Shown in pieces: positions 7,735-17,664 of a stretch of 64,000 nt of DNA; positions within the stretch are counted from its first letter, which is position 1; every line of letters starts with the position of its first letter. This DNA is from an uncultured Prevotellaceae bacterium. GTDB taxonomy: Bacteria > Bacteroidota > Bacteroidia > Bacteroidales > Bacteroidaceae. Location: contig CACYRS010000010.1 in assembly GCA_902776935.1 (NCBI GenBank), forward strand, positions 1 through 64,000, written 5' to 3'. Position numbers and translations under genes: made by a program. The notes under the pieces are model-generated. The model did no database searches and was not told the DNA's origin. It worked only from the letters and a program-made list of their open reading frames with translations.

Positions 7735-8772
7735 TTACATTAGATTATCGCGTCGGGCGGTGGAGAGAAGACCGCAAGCTGCGAAGATGTCCTGGCCTCT
7801 GCTGGCACGGATGGTAGTGAATACCCCGTGGGCAGTGAGATAGTCGCGAAGAGCCTCCATGCGTTTCTCATCGCTGCCGGGAAGGTCTACTCCTGGTATC
7901 TCGTGGAAACGGATGAGGTTTACCCTGCACTCCAAACCCTGCAGCAGACGGATAATCTCACGTGCGAAGACTGGAGTATCGTTGAGTCCTCCGAAACAGA
8001 TATACTCAAACGAACATCGACGCTGGTGCGAGAAATCATACTGTCTTAGCAGTGATACCGTCTCCTCGATACTCATCTGTTTCTCTGCAGGCATCAGCGT
8101 CTGGCGCTGCTCGGGTAGGGGAGAGTGCATTGAGATAGCCACATGACACTCGCTCTCGTCCAGGAAACGCTTCAACTTGTTTTTTACTCCTACGCTGCTC
8201 ACGGTGATGCGTCTCGGACTCCAGGCATAGCCGTAGTCGGCAGTAAGTATCTCTGTGGCTCTGAGCACATTGTCGAGATTGTCCATCGGCTCGCCCTGTC
8301 CCATGAAGACGATATTTGTAAGCGTCTCTCTCTCTGGCAGGGCATATATCTGGTTGAGGATGTCGCCGGCCGTGAGGTTACCCTCAAAGCCTTGCTTGCC
8401 CGTCTGACAGAACAGACAGTTCATCTTACAGCCTACCTGACACGATACGCACAACGTAGCGCGATCATTATCAGGGATATACACCGTCTCAACGAATTTT
8501 CCGGAATCTCTTACCGGAAAGAGATACTTTATAGTGCCGTCTTTGCTCTTCTGACTGTCGATAGGCTCCATAGCGCCTATCTCATAGTGCTCCTTCAGCT
8601 TCTCACGGTTGGACTTGGAGATATTCGTCATCTCGTCGATGTCGCGCACATGTTGCTGGTATATCCATTTTGCCATCTGCGAGGCCGTGAACTTAGGCAT
8701 GCCGAGTTCTGCAGCGACAACCTTCAGATCGTCGAGCGTCATACCCATAAGTACCTTCTTTTCTGTGTCCAT
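7735..8772 (-). CDS. rlmN: Dual-specificity rRNA/tRNA adenine-C2 methyltransferase RlmN
   Basis: A 345-residue radical-SAM enzyme that methylates C2 of A2503 in 23S rRNA and A37 in some tRNAs. The iron-sulfur motif CxxxCxxC is in GCKMNCLFCQTGKQG; GQGEPMDN follows as the SAM-binding region; SMHSPLPEQRQTLMP and the C-terminal FAACGLL, with the catalytic Cys, are present. Length is normal. Its promoter (TAACTTTG on the minus strand, 8804-8797) diverges from that of the glycosyltransferase fusion. Confidence 0.95.
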   Translation of the reverse strand: MDTEKKVLMGMTLDDLKVVAAELGMPKFTASQMAKWIYQQHVRDIDEMTNISKSNREKLKEHYEIGAMEPIDSQKSKDGTIKYLFPVRDSGKFVETVYIPDNDRATLCVSCQVGCKMNCLFCQTGKQGFEGNLTAGDILNQIYALPERETLTNIVFMGQGEPMDNLDNVLRATEILTADYGYAWSPRRITVSSVGVKNKLKRFLDESECHVAISMHSPLPEQRQTLMPAEKQMSIEETVSLLRQYDFSHQRRCSFEYICFGGLNDTPVFAREIIRLLQGLECRVNLIRFHEIPGVDLPGSDEKRMEALRDYLTAHGVFTTIRASRGQDIFAACGLLSTARRDNLM

Positions 8773-8796
8773 CAGATTTTTTTTCTATTTTGGCTG

Positions 8797-8845
8797 CAAA
8801 GTTACTGAAAAAATTTTGTTTTCCCACAAAAATGCCGTATCTTTG
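8797..8845. promoter_or_regulatory. Divergent promoters, rlmN / glycosyltransferase fusion
   Basis: The minus strand has TAACTTTG at 8804-8797 for rlmN. The plus strand has TATCTTTG at 8838-8845 with TTTTG ending 19 bases upstream, for the gene starting at 8873. Confidence 0.65.
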
Positions 8846-8872
8846 CACATAATTTAATATTAAACGACTAAA

Positions 8873-11800
8873 ATGAGAGAAAAAATAGACTGCTTTCTTC
8901 CTTGTGACGACCTGTCGCTGGCACAGCAGACCATAGATCAGTTGCGTAATAGCAGAACGGTTCAGAACATATTCCTTTTGGTGAACAGTCCCCTTGAGGA
9001 TGTCAAGGATGCCCGTCAGATAACGGTCGACAATCTTACCAGCAGCAACACCCTGATGCGGATGGCTGAGAATGCCCAGGCTGATTATGTCCTGATAATG
9101 ACCAAGTCAACGAGTATCACTTTAGGTCAGGGGGCCTTGGTGAGAATGCTCCGTGTGGCAAGTGATTCCAATGCCGCAATGGTATATTCCGACCGTACAG
9201 CTCACCCCGTAATCGACTATTTCCCAGGAAGCATCCGCGACGACTTTGATTTCGGATGTCTCTGGCTGGTGAAGACATCGCTGTTGCATACCTTTGCGAT
9301 GCAGGCAGGAGAACACGACTATCAGTATGCCGGACTTTATGCCCTTCGCCTGTTCCTGAGTCGCCAGGGAGAGATATTCCACATCAACGAGTGTCTGTAT
9401 ACCGAGGAAGAGACCGACCTCAGAGCCTCGGGAGTGAAACAGTTCGACTATGTCAATCCCCGTAACCGTGAGGTTCAGATAGAGATGGAACATGCGGCGA
9501 CGGCTCATCTCGCTGCGATAGGGGCGAAGATAGACCCCGGATTCTATCGCCGTCCTGACTTCAACGAACAGGAGTTTGAGATCGAGGCATCGGTGGTCAT
9601 CCCCGTGTATAACCGTGAGAAGACCATCATGGATGCCGTAGAGAGTGCCCTTGGACAGAAGGCGAGCTTTAAGTTTAATGTCATCGTGGTGGATAATCAT
9701 TCTACAGACAAGACTACAGAACTGCTTAACAGCCTTCATGATGACCGTCTGGTACATATCATCCCGGAGCGTACCGACTTAGGTATCGGCGGTTGCTGGA
9801 ATATGGCTATCAACGATGACCGCTGTGGACGATTCGCAGTACAGCTCGATTCCGACGACCTCTATTCATCACCAAAGACCCTTCAGCAGATAGTAGATGC
9901 CTTCTATAAGCAGAATGCTGCTATGGTGGTAGGTTCGTATCGCATGTGCGACTTCGAGTTGAACACCCTTCCCCCAGGACTTATCGATCATAAGGAGTGG
10001 ACAGACGAGAACGGTCCTAACAATGCCCTTCGCATAAACGGTCTTGGAGCCCCGCGAGCCTTCTTCACTCCTCTGCTGCGACAGATACAGTTCCCTAATA
10101 CCAGCTATGGTGAGGATTACGCCCTCGGACTGATCTTCTCGCGTCATTACCGTATAGGACGTATCTATACAGAGCTCTATCTCTGTCGCCGATGGGGAGG
10201 CAACAGCGATGCTGCCCTCTCAGTAGAGAAGGTGAATGTCAACAATCTGTATAAGGACCGTCTGCGCACTCTCGAGATTCAGGCCCGCCAGCAGATGAAT
10301 CAGGGAAAACAGAGCATCATGACCGACTCTCCCCTTCAGCGGTTCTTCAATCGTCAGTTGGAGAAGTGGGAGGCAGCGCGTCAGCGTTATCATGATCTGC
10401 GAGGCTCAAAGACCCGTGAATTGGTTGTCGGCTCTTCGAGCATCCAAGTGCAGTGGAACCCCGCACGAATGGTTTCCACCGGTGCCAAGATGGATAAGAA
10501 GACCATCGCCGAGCGCCCTTGTTTCCTCTGTGAACAGAATCGTCCAAAGGAACAGATAAAGAAGGATATCGACGGTCAGTATGAGTTGCTCGTCAATCCT
10601 TTCCCCATACTCCCCCAGCATTTCACAATTCCCTCGCTGAAGCATCAGCCGCAACGGATACTTAATTCTTATGGCGAGATTCATAAGTTGCTTGAGGAGT
10701 ATCCCGAGATGATGGTGTTCTACAACGGTCCTCAGTGTGGAGCCTCTGCCCCTGACCACGCTCATTTCCAGGCAGGCACCTGTGGAGTGCTGCCGTTGCA
10801 GATGTCGTGGAAACGTCTGTCGAGCAACCTCACCAAGATTGTAAGTATCAACGACCACGAGGATATATCACTGATAGAAGACTATCATTGTACGGCTTTG
10901 CTTATCCGTAGCCGTTCGCAGTATGGCGACGAACAACTGTTCCGTCGTCTCTATGATGCTCTTCCTGATATGGACCCAGAGCCGATGATGAATATCGTGG
11001 CCTGGCGACGAGATGAGGATTTCCTCTCTGTGGTATTCCCACGAACCAAGCACCGTCCAGAATGCTATTACGCAGAGGGCGACGAGCAGTATATCATCTC
11101 TCCTGGAGCCCTCGATATGGCGGGACTCATCATTACTCCCCGACAAGAGGACTTCGATCGTCTCACCCCCGAGAAGGCTCTCAGCATCCTCAACGAGATA
11201 ACCCTCAGTGGCGATGCCCTCCAACAAGTCCTAGACATCCTGAAATCAAGCAGCGGTAGCAAACTCTCCACTCTCCACTCTCCACTCTCCACTCAAAAGG
11301 AGCCTAACGTCTCTGTCGGCATCGTTTCTGCCGAGAAGATTGCCTTCACCCTCAACGCTTCTTATACTGCTAAGGGTGAGACGCTCACCGGCAATCAGGA
11401 GGTGGAGTTCTGCGAGGGTGGTATCCTCTGGCGGGGCAATCAGTATCGCGAACTTACCTTCACTCCTCAGAGTGATGAGGCTTCGTTCTCGCTGCACGAT
11501 GTCACCATTGGTGTCAATTTCCACTGGGAACGTAAGGAGACACAGGTGTTCTCAGGAACCCTCCGACTGGTGGTAGAGGCAGACAAGATCGTTGCCATCA
11601 ACGAACTCCCCGTAGAGCGTTACCTCACGAGTGTCATCTCCAGCGAGATGTCGGCAACGGCTTCGAAGGAGTTCCTTAAGGCTCATGCCGTAATATCCCG
11701 TTCCTGGCTTCTGGCGCAGATGGAGAAACGTAAGCAGCTCGACAATGGCGGAGGGGCATTCTTCTCGTTTATCAAGAAGGACGATGAACTTATCCGTTGG

Positions 11801-12514
11801 TACGACCGTGAAGACCATACCATCTTTGATGTCTGTGCCGATGACCACTGTCAGCGCTATCAGGGCATCACCAAACAGTCGAGTCCTGCCGTGGAACAGG
11901 CCATCAGTGAGACTCGCGGACAGATACTCGCCTATGGAGATGAGATCTGCGATGCACGATTCTCGAAATGTTGTGGAGGTGAGACCGAGGAGTTCCAGTA
12001 TTGCTGGGAGGATACCCCGAAGCCTTATCTGGTGTCTTTCCACGACCCGTATTGTAACACCAACGACAAGAATATCCTCGCTCAGGTGCTCAACGACTAT
12101 GATCAGGAGACGATAGACTTCTATCGCTGGACTGTCGAGTATACCCAGGAAGAACTCTCTGAGCTTATCAATCGTAAGCTTAAGGACGACTTCGGCACCA
12201 TCACCGACCTCATTCCTGTGGAACGAGGCAAGAGCGGCCGTATCTGGAAACTGAAGATAGTAGGTACCAAGAAGACCTTCTCTATAGGAAAGGAACTTGA
12301 GATACGTCGTGCTCTAAGTGAGACTCATCTCTTAAGTTCTGCCTTTGATGTCGAGAAGCAGGGCGACCGCTTTATCCTTCACGGCAAGGGCTGGGGTCAT
12401 GGTGTAGGAATGTGTCAGATCGGAGCCGCCGTGATGGGTGAACAGGGCAAGACCTACGATGAGATACTCCTCTTCTATTACCGCAACGCTGAAATCCAGA
12501 AACTCTATGAGTAA
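8873..12514 (+). CDS. GT2 / DUF4922 / SpoIID-LytB fusion protein
   Basis: A 1213-residue multidomain protein. Residues 1-200 look like a degenerate glycosyltransferase-A fold. Residues 235-460 are a family 2 glycosyltransferase ([13 protein letters not shown]; DxD-type LDSDD near 326). Residues 520-780 are DUF4922, related to HIT-type nucleotide phosphorylases/adenylyltransferases ([24 protein letters not shown] near 628). A linker at about 795-810 ([17 protein letters not shown]) comes from a tandem DNA repeat. Residues 815-1213 are SpoIID/LytB ([31 protein letters not shown] near 1175), a family that cuts or remodels glycan strands. No signal peptide or membrane segment is visible. It overlaps the AmpG-like gene by 8 bases, suggesting a joint role in muropeptide processing. 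The exact reaction is unknown. Confidence 0.88.
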   Translation: MREKIDCFLPCDDLSLAQQTIDQLRNSRTVQNIFLLVNSPLEDVKDARQITVDNLTSSNTLMRMAENAQADYVLIMTKSTSITLGQGALVRMLRVASDSNAAMVYSDRTAHPVIDYFPGSIRDDFDFGCLWLVKTSLLHTFAMQAGEHDYQYAGLYALRLFLSRQGEIFHINECLYTEEETDLRASGVKQFDYVNPRNREVQIEMEHAATAHLAAIGAKIDPGFYRRPDFNEQEFEIEASVVIPVYNREKTIMDAVESALGQKASFKFNVIVVDNHSTDKTTELLNSLHDDRLVHIIPERTDLGIGGCWNMAINDDRCGRFAVQLDSDDLYSSPKTLQQIVDAFYKQNAAMVVGSYRMCDFELNTLPPGLIDHKEWTDENGPNNALRINGLGAPRAFFTPLLRQIQFPNTSYGEDYALGLIFSRHYRIGRIYTELYLCRRWGGNSDAALSVEKVNVNNLYKDRLRTLEIQARQQMNQGKQSIMTDSPLQRFFNRQLEKWEAARQRYHDLRGSKTRELVVGSSSIQVQWNPARMVSTGAKMDKKTIAERPCFLCEQNRPKEQIKKDIDGQYELLVNPFPILPQHFTIPSLKHQPQRILNSYGEIHKLLEEYPEMMVFYNGPQCGASAPDHAHFQAGTCGVLPLQMSWKRLSSNLTKIVSINDHEDISLIEDYHCTALLIRSRSQYGDEQLFRRLYDALPDMDPEPMMNIVAWRRDEDFLSVVFPRTKHRPECYYAEGDEQYIISPGALDMAGLIITPRQEDFDRLTPEKALSILNEITLSGDALQQVLDILKSSSGSKLSTLHSPLSTQKEPNVSVGIVSAEKIAFTLNASYTAKGETLTGNQEVEFCEGGILWRGNQYRELTFTPQSDEASFSLHDVTIGVNFHWERKETQVFSGTLRLVVEADKIVAINELPVERYLTSVISSEMSATASKEFLKAHAVISRSWLLAQMEKRKQLDNGGGAFFSFIKKDDELIRWYDREDHTIFDVCADDHCQRYQGITKQSSPAVEQAISETRGQILAYGDEICDARFSKCCGGETEEFQYCWEDTPKPYLVSFHDPYCNTNDKNILAQVLNDYDQETIDFYRWTVEYTQEELSELINRKLKDDFGTITDLIPVERGKSGRIWKLKIVGTKKTFSIGKELEIRRALSETHLLSSAFDVEKQGDRFILHGKGWGHGVGMCQIGAAVMGEQGKTYDEILLFYYRNAEIQKLYE
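11251..11297. repeat. CTCTCCACT tandem repeat, 38-bp copy A
   Basis: Four tandem CTCTCCACT-type units follow CAGCGGTAGCAA inside the fusion gene. Positions 11251-11288 match the reverse complement of 60234-60271 at 35 of 38 bases. Here the repeat is translated as the linker between DUF4922 and SpoIID. Confidence 0.85.
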
Positions 12515-13817
12515 TCATAAACATCAAAGTTCAATGTTCAAAGTTCAAAGTAAAAGTACCCCTTGGGCATGGGTGCCCACTCTTTACTTCGCCGAGGGTC
12601 TGCCTTATGTGGCTGTGATGACTATCTCGCTTATCATGTACAAACGTCTGGGACTGTCGAACACCGACATCACGCTCTACACCTCCTGGCTCTATCTGCC
12701 TTGGGTGATAAAGCCTCTGTGGAGTCCCTTCATCGATATCATCAAGACCAAACGCTGGTGGATTGTCACCATGCAGCTGCTTATCGGAGCAGCCCTTGGA
12801 GGTGTGGCCTTCACCATTCCCGGACCTTACTGGCTTCAGGGCTCGTTGGCGTTCTTCTGGCTGATGGCTTTCTCGAGTGCCACTCATGACATCGCTGCCG
12901 ACGGTTTCTATATGCTCGGACTTGACCAGCACAAACAGGCATATTTCGTGGGTATACGAAGCACGTTCTATCGTATAGCCACCATCGTAGGCCAGGGTCT
13001 GCTGGTGATGCTCGCAGGTAATCTTGAGGTGCTCACTCGGAATATCAAGTTCTCATGGAGTCTTATGTTCTACGGCATGGCGGGCTTGTTTATCGCCTTC
13101 TGGCTCTATCACCATTACGTGCTGCCTCGTCCTTCAGACGATAAGGGCATTGAGAAGATGTCAAGCCAGCAGATTATCCAGGAGTTCTGGATCACTCTTA
13201 AGACCTTTGTTCAGAAGCCTCAGGTGTGGGCAGGTATCTGTTTCATGCTCTTCTATCGCATGCCAGAGGGCCTGCTCGCAAAGGTTAGTGCTCTCTTCCT
13301 TATCGATTCGCAGCACAATGGTGGCCTTGGACTCTCTCCGGCCGAATACGGCTTGGTTCAGGGCACTGTGGGTGTCATCGGACTGACGCTCGGAGGAATC
13401 CTGGGTGGTATTGTTGCCAGTCGCGATGGCCTTAAGCGATGGCTCTGGCCTATGGTGATGGCTATCACTCTTCCCGACCTTGTATATGTCTATCTGGCTT
13501 ACACTCTGCCGGAGAGTCTTATTATTGTCAATGTGTGCGTATTTATCGAGCAGTTCGGCTATGGTTTCGGATTCTCTGCCTATATGTTATACCTTATATA
13601 TTATAGTCAGGGCGAGCACAAGACGGCCCATTACGCCCTCTGTACGGCTTTCATGGCTCTGTCGATGATGATTCCCGGACTCTTTGCCGGAGCTCTGCAG
13701 GAGTCGGTGGGCTATCCGGTATTCTTCCTTATCGTTATCGCGGCTTGTTCGCTGACGTATATCGTAACCGCATTGTTGAAGATTGACCCCGAATTCGGAA
13801 AGAAAAAGCAGGATTAG
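12507..13817 (+). CDS. AmpG-like MFS permease
   Basis: About 436 residues with roughly twelve membrane segments and major-facilitator organisation. The N-terminal sequence [23 protein letters not shown] and the loop [12 protein letters not shown] are characteristic of AmpG, which imports anhydromuropeptides or GlcNAc-anhydroMurNAc across the inner membrane. The ATG at 12507 overlaps the end of the fusion gene (stop at 12512-12514), so translation is coupled. The first 15 or so residues are encoded by a TTCAAAGTTCAAAG repeat and are probably not structural. Substrate assignment rests on the family and the SpoIID-containing neighbour. Confidence 0.85.
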   Translation: MSNHKHQSSMFKVQSKSTPWAWVPTLYFAEGLPYVAVMTISLIMYKRLGLSNTDITLYTSWLYLPWVIKPLWSPFIDIIKTKRWWIVTMQLLIGAALGGVAFTIPGPYWLQGSLAFFWLMAFSSATHDIAADGFYMLGLDQHKQAYFVGIRSTFYRIATIVGQGLLVMLAGNLEVLTRNIKFSWSLMFYGMAGLFIAFWLYHHYVLPRPSDDKGIEKMSSQQIIQEFWITLKTFVQKPQVWAGICFMLFYRMPEGLLAKVSALFLIDSQHNGGLGLSPAEYGLVQGTVGVIGLTLGGILGGIVASRDGLKRWLWPMVMAITLPDLVYVYLAYTLPESLIIVNVCVFIEQFGYGFGFSAYMLYLIYYSQGEHKTAHYALCTAFMALSMMIPGLFAGALQESVGYPVFFLIVIAACSLTYIVTALLKIDPEFGKKKQD

Positions 13818-13849
13818 GGATTTCCCTACTTCAAAATAGGAAAAATAAC

Positions 13850-13880
13850 TTGCCTACAGGGGATATTATCCATACCTTTG
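13850..13880 (+). promoter_or_regulatory. Promoter of lipoprotein gene
   Basis: TTG at 13850-13852, a 20-base spacer, then TACCTTTG at 13873-13880; 29 bases before the ATG at 13910. Confidence 0.7.
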
Positions 13881-13909
13881 CATCGTGAAACAATTAAAAC
13901 GTTACGATT

Positions 13910-14458
13910 ATGAAGAAGGTATTACGCAACATCCTGATGATGGCATTCATCGCCACTTCAGCAATAGGATTTACTTCCTGTGAAGACGAGAAAATCGCAA
14001 GCACCCTCGAGGGCACATGGAGAGGCAACATGTATATATCCTCGTATTACGGCGGCCATTCTTACAATGCCACATATACGGAGATTACATTCCTCAAAGA
14101 TCCTATGTCGTATGCAAAGGGTAGCGGTTACTGGGTAGACTACTACAGCGATGCCCCTTGGGACTATGTGGCTAACCACATCGACTGGAAGGTTGAGTTC
14201 GGCGACATCTTCATCTATTTCGTCGAGGAGGACACCAGTCTTAAGATCTACGACTACCGCCTGAGAGACGACCGCTTCTGTGGCAGCTTCTACGATGGTG
14301 ACAATAGGGTTGACTTCGAGCTCTACCACACCTCCTCACCAAACTGGGGCAGCTATAACAACTGGGGCTATGATGGCTGGTATTCACGCACTCGCTCAGA
14401 TGCCGCATCCGACAGCGCAAATGTTGAGAAACCTGTCCGCTACGTGAGATTTAAATAA
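13910..14458 (+). CDS. Hypothetical lipoprotein
   Basis: A 182-residue lipoprotein: signal sequence with lipobox near FTSC (Cys about residue 24), then ASTLEGTWRGNMY, which resembles the start of a lipocalin-like beta barrel found in many Bacteroidetes lipoproteins. It is rich in Tyr, Trp, Asp and Ser. It has its own promoter and a strong terminator, so it is monocistronic. Function unknown. Confidence 0.75.
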   Translation: MKKVLRNILMMAFIATSAIGFTSCEDEKIASTLEGTWRGNMYISSYYGGHSYNATYTEITFLKDPMSYAKGSGYWVDYYSDAPWDYVANHIDWKVEFGDIFIYFVEEDTSLKIYDYRLRDDRFCGSFYDGDNRVDFELYHTSSPNWGSYNNWGYDGWYSRTRSDAASDSANVEKPVRYVRFK

Positions 14459-14480
14459 CACATTAATAACCACATAAATA

Positions 14481-14516
14481 AAAGCGAGTCTCAGAAATTG
14501 AGGCTCGCTTTTTCTG
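14481..14516 (+). terminator. Rho-independent terminator
   Basis: AAAGCGAGTCTCA and TGAGGCTCGCTTT pair across a GAAAT loop, followed by a T run. Confidence 0.9.
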
Positions 14517-14532
14517 TTTCTTCCTGTAAAAT

Positions 14533-14563
14533 TTGGAAATGTTAATCAAAATGCCTATCTTTG
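14533..14563 (+). promoter_or_regulatory. Promoter of the Gly/Met-module gene operon
   Basis: TTGG at about 14533 and TATCTTTG at 14556-14563, about 20 bases apart; 39 bases before the ATG at 14602. Confidence 0.65.
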
Positions 14564-14601
14564 CACCATTATCTGACAATAATTATTTAAAACAAATCAA
14601 T

Positions 14602-17600
14602 ATGACACAACCAAAAATGAAAAGAACTATGTTCTTAACTATGTTGCTCTTACTTGTGGGAGTAAACACCCAGGCTCAGTCGGTCTCTACGGAGCAGATG
14701 GACGAGCGTTTCAACAACAACAAGCTGCCTTACGGCTGGTTTGCCGAAGGCTGGAAGGTAGACAGTACCGGCGTGGCCAAGAAGGGCTCTCCCGATAAAG
14801 GCCAGAGCGAGACAGGTAGTGGAACGCCAGGCTTCAATATGGAAGACCTGATGGGTGGCGGCAGTTCTCTCAACTATCTTATGACCCCACCGCTGAGTGT
14901 TCAGAGTGGCGAGGTGCTGGCATTCTCTGCAAGGAAGGGCAAAGGTGGCGGTGGCCTCGGTTCCTTCATGGGAGGCGACAGCGACTCCACCTTTGTGGTT
15001 GAGCGTGCCGTCTATGGCGAACACAGATGGATAAAGGTAGCCGACTTCACCAGCGAGCTCGACTCCGTGTTTAAGACCTTCACCATCTCCAATACCGACC
15101 CCGGAGAATTCCGTTTCCGTTTCCGTGCCGGCGCAGATGTGGAGATCGACTCAGTGGCTGGATATCATATCGACAAGGAGGCCCCAGACATCTACCCAAT
15201 GTATCTGGATAAGAACATACAACCCATCGACCTGAGTCTCTGTAAGAAGGATACTACGATGACCTTCAGTATTGTCAACACAGCAACGGGCACCCTTACC
15301 GTCGACCTCTCAACGAGCGATACAAAGGCTTTCTCACTCGATACCAAAAAGGTAAGTATAGCCGCTGCAGATACAGCCAAGGTGAAACTCACTTTTACCT
15401 GTAGTCAGGCCCATGAAGGTCGTAACTCTACGATGCTCAGCTTCAAGACCACCGACAGCCGTGTTGAGGAGATTCCTCTGCCTGTAGATGCCATCATTTC
15501 TCAGAGTGGCGTGTGGACAGAGGATTTTAATAATAATAAGGTACCCGAGGGTTGGTTTACCGAGGGCTGGAAGGTTGACAGCACAGGCGTGGCTACCCTG
15601 AAGCATGGTGGCGACGGCGGTATGATGTCAATGTTTGGTGGCGGCAGCAGTGCTTCATATTATCTTATGACCCCGCCGCTTACCATTAGCGATGTCAACG
15701 ATGTGCTTATCTTCTCAGCTATGAAGCCCGGTGGCGGTGGCATGGACTTCAGTTCATTGATGGGAGGCGGTGGCAGCAGCAGTCCTACTTTCTTCATCGA
15801 GAAGTCGGTATATGGCTCTGGCAAGTGGGAGATGGCTAAGGACTTCTCCAATGCCCTCGACACCGTTTATACTACTCAGTGGCTGTCAGGTCTGGAGCCC
15901 GGTGAATACCGTTTCCGTTTTATGGCTTCCGACAGTATCTCCATCGACTCAGTGGCCGGATTCAAGATCGACATGAATGCCCCGGACCTCTATGTTACAC
16001 TCGACAGCGCTGTCGTGAAGAGTCTCAGCCTTGGCATGCTCAGGGGTGACAGCACCACAACCTTCACGGTGATGAATACCGGTACCGGTACCCTCGGTGT
16101 CAACGTCACTTCATTAGACGAGACACGCCTTGCCTTCAATGAGAAAACCCTCTCGATAGCTTCCGGCGACTCCCTGCTCCTTAATGCAACCATGCTCCGT
16201 GATGATGAGCGTCAGGGTGAGATCAATGAACTGATGATGCTCACTCCGACAGATGAGCGTGTAAGTCCACAGGCAGTCGCCATGAATGCCTACATCATTA
16301 AGTCAGATGCCTGGTCGGAGGATTTCGAGCCTGTCTACGTGATAGAAGACCAGACCTATCCGCGTCAGTTCCCGGAAGGTTGGAGCACTACCGGATGGAC
16401 CATCACCCAGGGCGGTGGTGATGATATGATGGCAATGTTCGGTGGTGGCAGTGGCGAGGAGAAGTCGTGGGTTGTCAAGACCGATTCCAAGGAGTATGAG
16501 GTCATCACACCTCGTCTGCAGGCCAAGAAAGGCCACCTGCTGCGCTTCTCAGCTGATATCGGTGGCGGCGGCATGATGGCAATGATGTCGATGTTCATGG
16601 GTGGCGGCGGCACTCCTTCTCATCTGAGTCTGTATTATAAGAGAGATGCTGATAAGGACTGGACCCTCTACAATACCTATTTCCAGAGTGACACCATCGT
16701 ATTCAAGGCACCTTATTCCGGTTTCTATCGTCTGAAGTTTATGGGTGAGGGTGCCTCGCTCGACAACTTCTACGGCTTCAGCCTGCCAAAGGACTCCATC
16801 GAGATTCCTGAGGTAGTCAGCGGCTTCGATTTCACCTCTCTGTTACAGAATGTTGACGGACAGACATGGAACGTGGCCTACGAGCGTAAGATCTCTGCCC
16901 GTGACAATGGCGACGGCACATTCGCGCCAATGGCGGCAACCGTCTGTCTGCCTTACGAGTTCAACATCGACGATTACTACGAGCAGGGTAGGGCAAAGGC
17001 ATATCAGTTGGAATATGTGGATACCGTCTACTATCAGTTTATCTTCCGTGAGATGGCTGACAATCTGATGGAGGCAGGAAAGCCCTACATGATAGTAGTC
17101 AACAAGGATGATATACAGTTCAACGCCATAGACGTTAAGATGACGAGCAAGGTGGCCGAGGGCATGCCTGTCTATGACTTTACCAGCTGGTGGTTTGATA
17201 CCAAGAAGGTAGAGGTAGGCACATGGAATGGTACCTTCGATTCTGTCAAAGCCAACGGTCAGGAATATGCTTTGCGTGATGATGGTATATGGGAGCCGTT
17301 CATGGGCATTTGGGGAATCCCTCCGTTCCGTTCGTATGTACGTGTCAACGATAACTCGGGGAAGTATTTCAGACAGAATCCGGATACCTACGACTACTCA
17401 CAGCCTAATCAGGCAAGAAGCATCGTGACCCGATTCTACATGGAGAATAGTGAAGGCTTCGGTGAGGTAGCTGAAATCTCCGGCCTGCTCTATTCCGGTG
17501 ACGTGCTTGGCAACGGCGATGGCACTACAGGCATCACTCCTACTATCCATACCATCGACAATGACGGCACCCATAACTACTTCGACCTTCAGGGTCGTCG

Positions 17601-17664
17601 TCTGAACGGTAAGCCTGAAAAGGGAATCTATATCGAGAACGGTAAAAAGTACATTGCACGATGA
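14602..17664 (+). CDS. Secreted multidomain protein, choice-of-anchor J-like modules
   Basis: About 1020 residues with a signal peptide (KRTMFLTMLLLLVGVNTQAQS). Three related modules follow (nt about 14690-15500, 15510-16290 and 16310-16800). Each begins with FNNNKLPYGWFAEGWKVDSTG or a variant, contains a 'YLMTPPL' strand, and carries one or two Gly/Met-rich loops such as MMSMFGGGSS. Between modules are beta-sandwich segments (ATGTLTVDLSTSDT). This fits jelly-roll choice-of-anchor J domains. The C-terminus (DLQGRRLNGKPEKGIYI) is the usual end of Prevotella/Bacteroides secreted proteins. The ATG at 14602 is chosen because it starts the signal peptide. Its stop overlaps the next gene as ATGA. 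Ligand unknown. Confidence 0.75.
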   Translation: MTQPKMKRTMFLTMLLLLVGVNTQAQSVSTEQMDERFNNNKLPYGWFAEGWKVDSTGVAKKGSPDKGQSETGSGTPGFNMEDLMGGGSSLNYLMTPPLSVQSGEVLAFSARKGKGGGGLGSFMGGDSDSTFVVERAVYGEHRWIKVADFTSELDSVFKTFTISNTDPGEFRFRFRAGADVEIDSVAGYHIDKEAPDIYPMYLDKNIQPIDLSLCKKDTTMTFSIVNTATGTLTVDLSTSDTKAFSLDTKKVSIAAADTAKVKLTFTCSQAHEGRNSTMLSFKTTDSRVEEIPLPVDAIISQSGVWTEDFNNNKVPEGWFTEGWKVDSTGVATLKHGGDGGMMSMFGGGSSASYYLMTPPLTISDVNDVLIFSAMKPGGGGMDFSSLMGGGGSSSPTFFIEKSVYGSGKWEMAKDFSNALDTVYTTQWLSGLEPGEYRFRFMASDSISIDSVAGFKIDMNAPDLYVTLDSAVVKSLSLGMLRGDSTTTFTVMNTGTGTLGVNVTSLDETRLAFNEKTLSIASGDSLLLNATMLRDDERQGEINELMMLTPTDERVSPQAVAMNAYIIKSDAWSEDFEPVYVIEDQTYPRQFPEGWSTTGWTITQGGGDDMMAMFGGGSGEEKSWVVKTDSKEYEVITPRLQAKKGHLLRFSADIGGGGMMAMMSMFMGGGGTPSHLSLYYKRDADKDWTLYNTYFQSDTIVFKAPYSGFYRLKFMGEGASLDNFYGFSLPKDSIEIPEVVSGFDFTSLLQNVDGQTWNVAYERKISARDNGDGTFAPMAATVCLPYEFNIDDYYEQGRAKAYQLEYVDTVYYQFIFREMADNLMEAGKPYMIVVNKDDIQFNAIDVKMTSKVAEGMPVYDFTSWWFDTKKVEVGTWNGTFDSVKANGQEYALRDDGIWEPFMGIWGIPPFRSYVRVNDNSGKYFRQNPDTYDYSQPNQARSIVTRFYMENSEGFGEVAEISGLLYSGDVLGNGDGTTGITPTIHTIDNDGTHNYFDLQGRRLNGKPEKGIYIENGKKYIAR

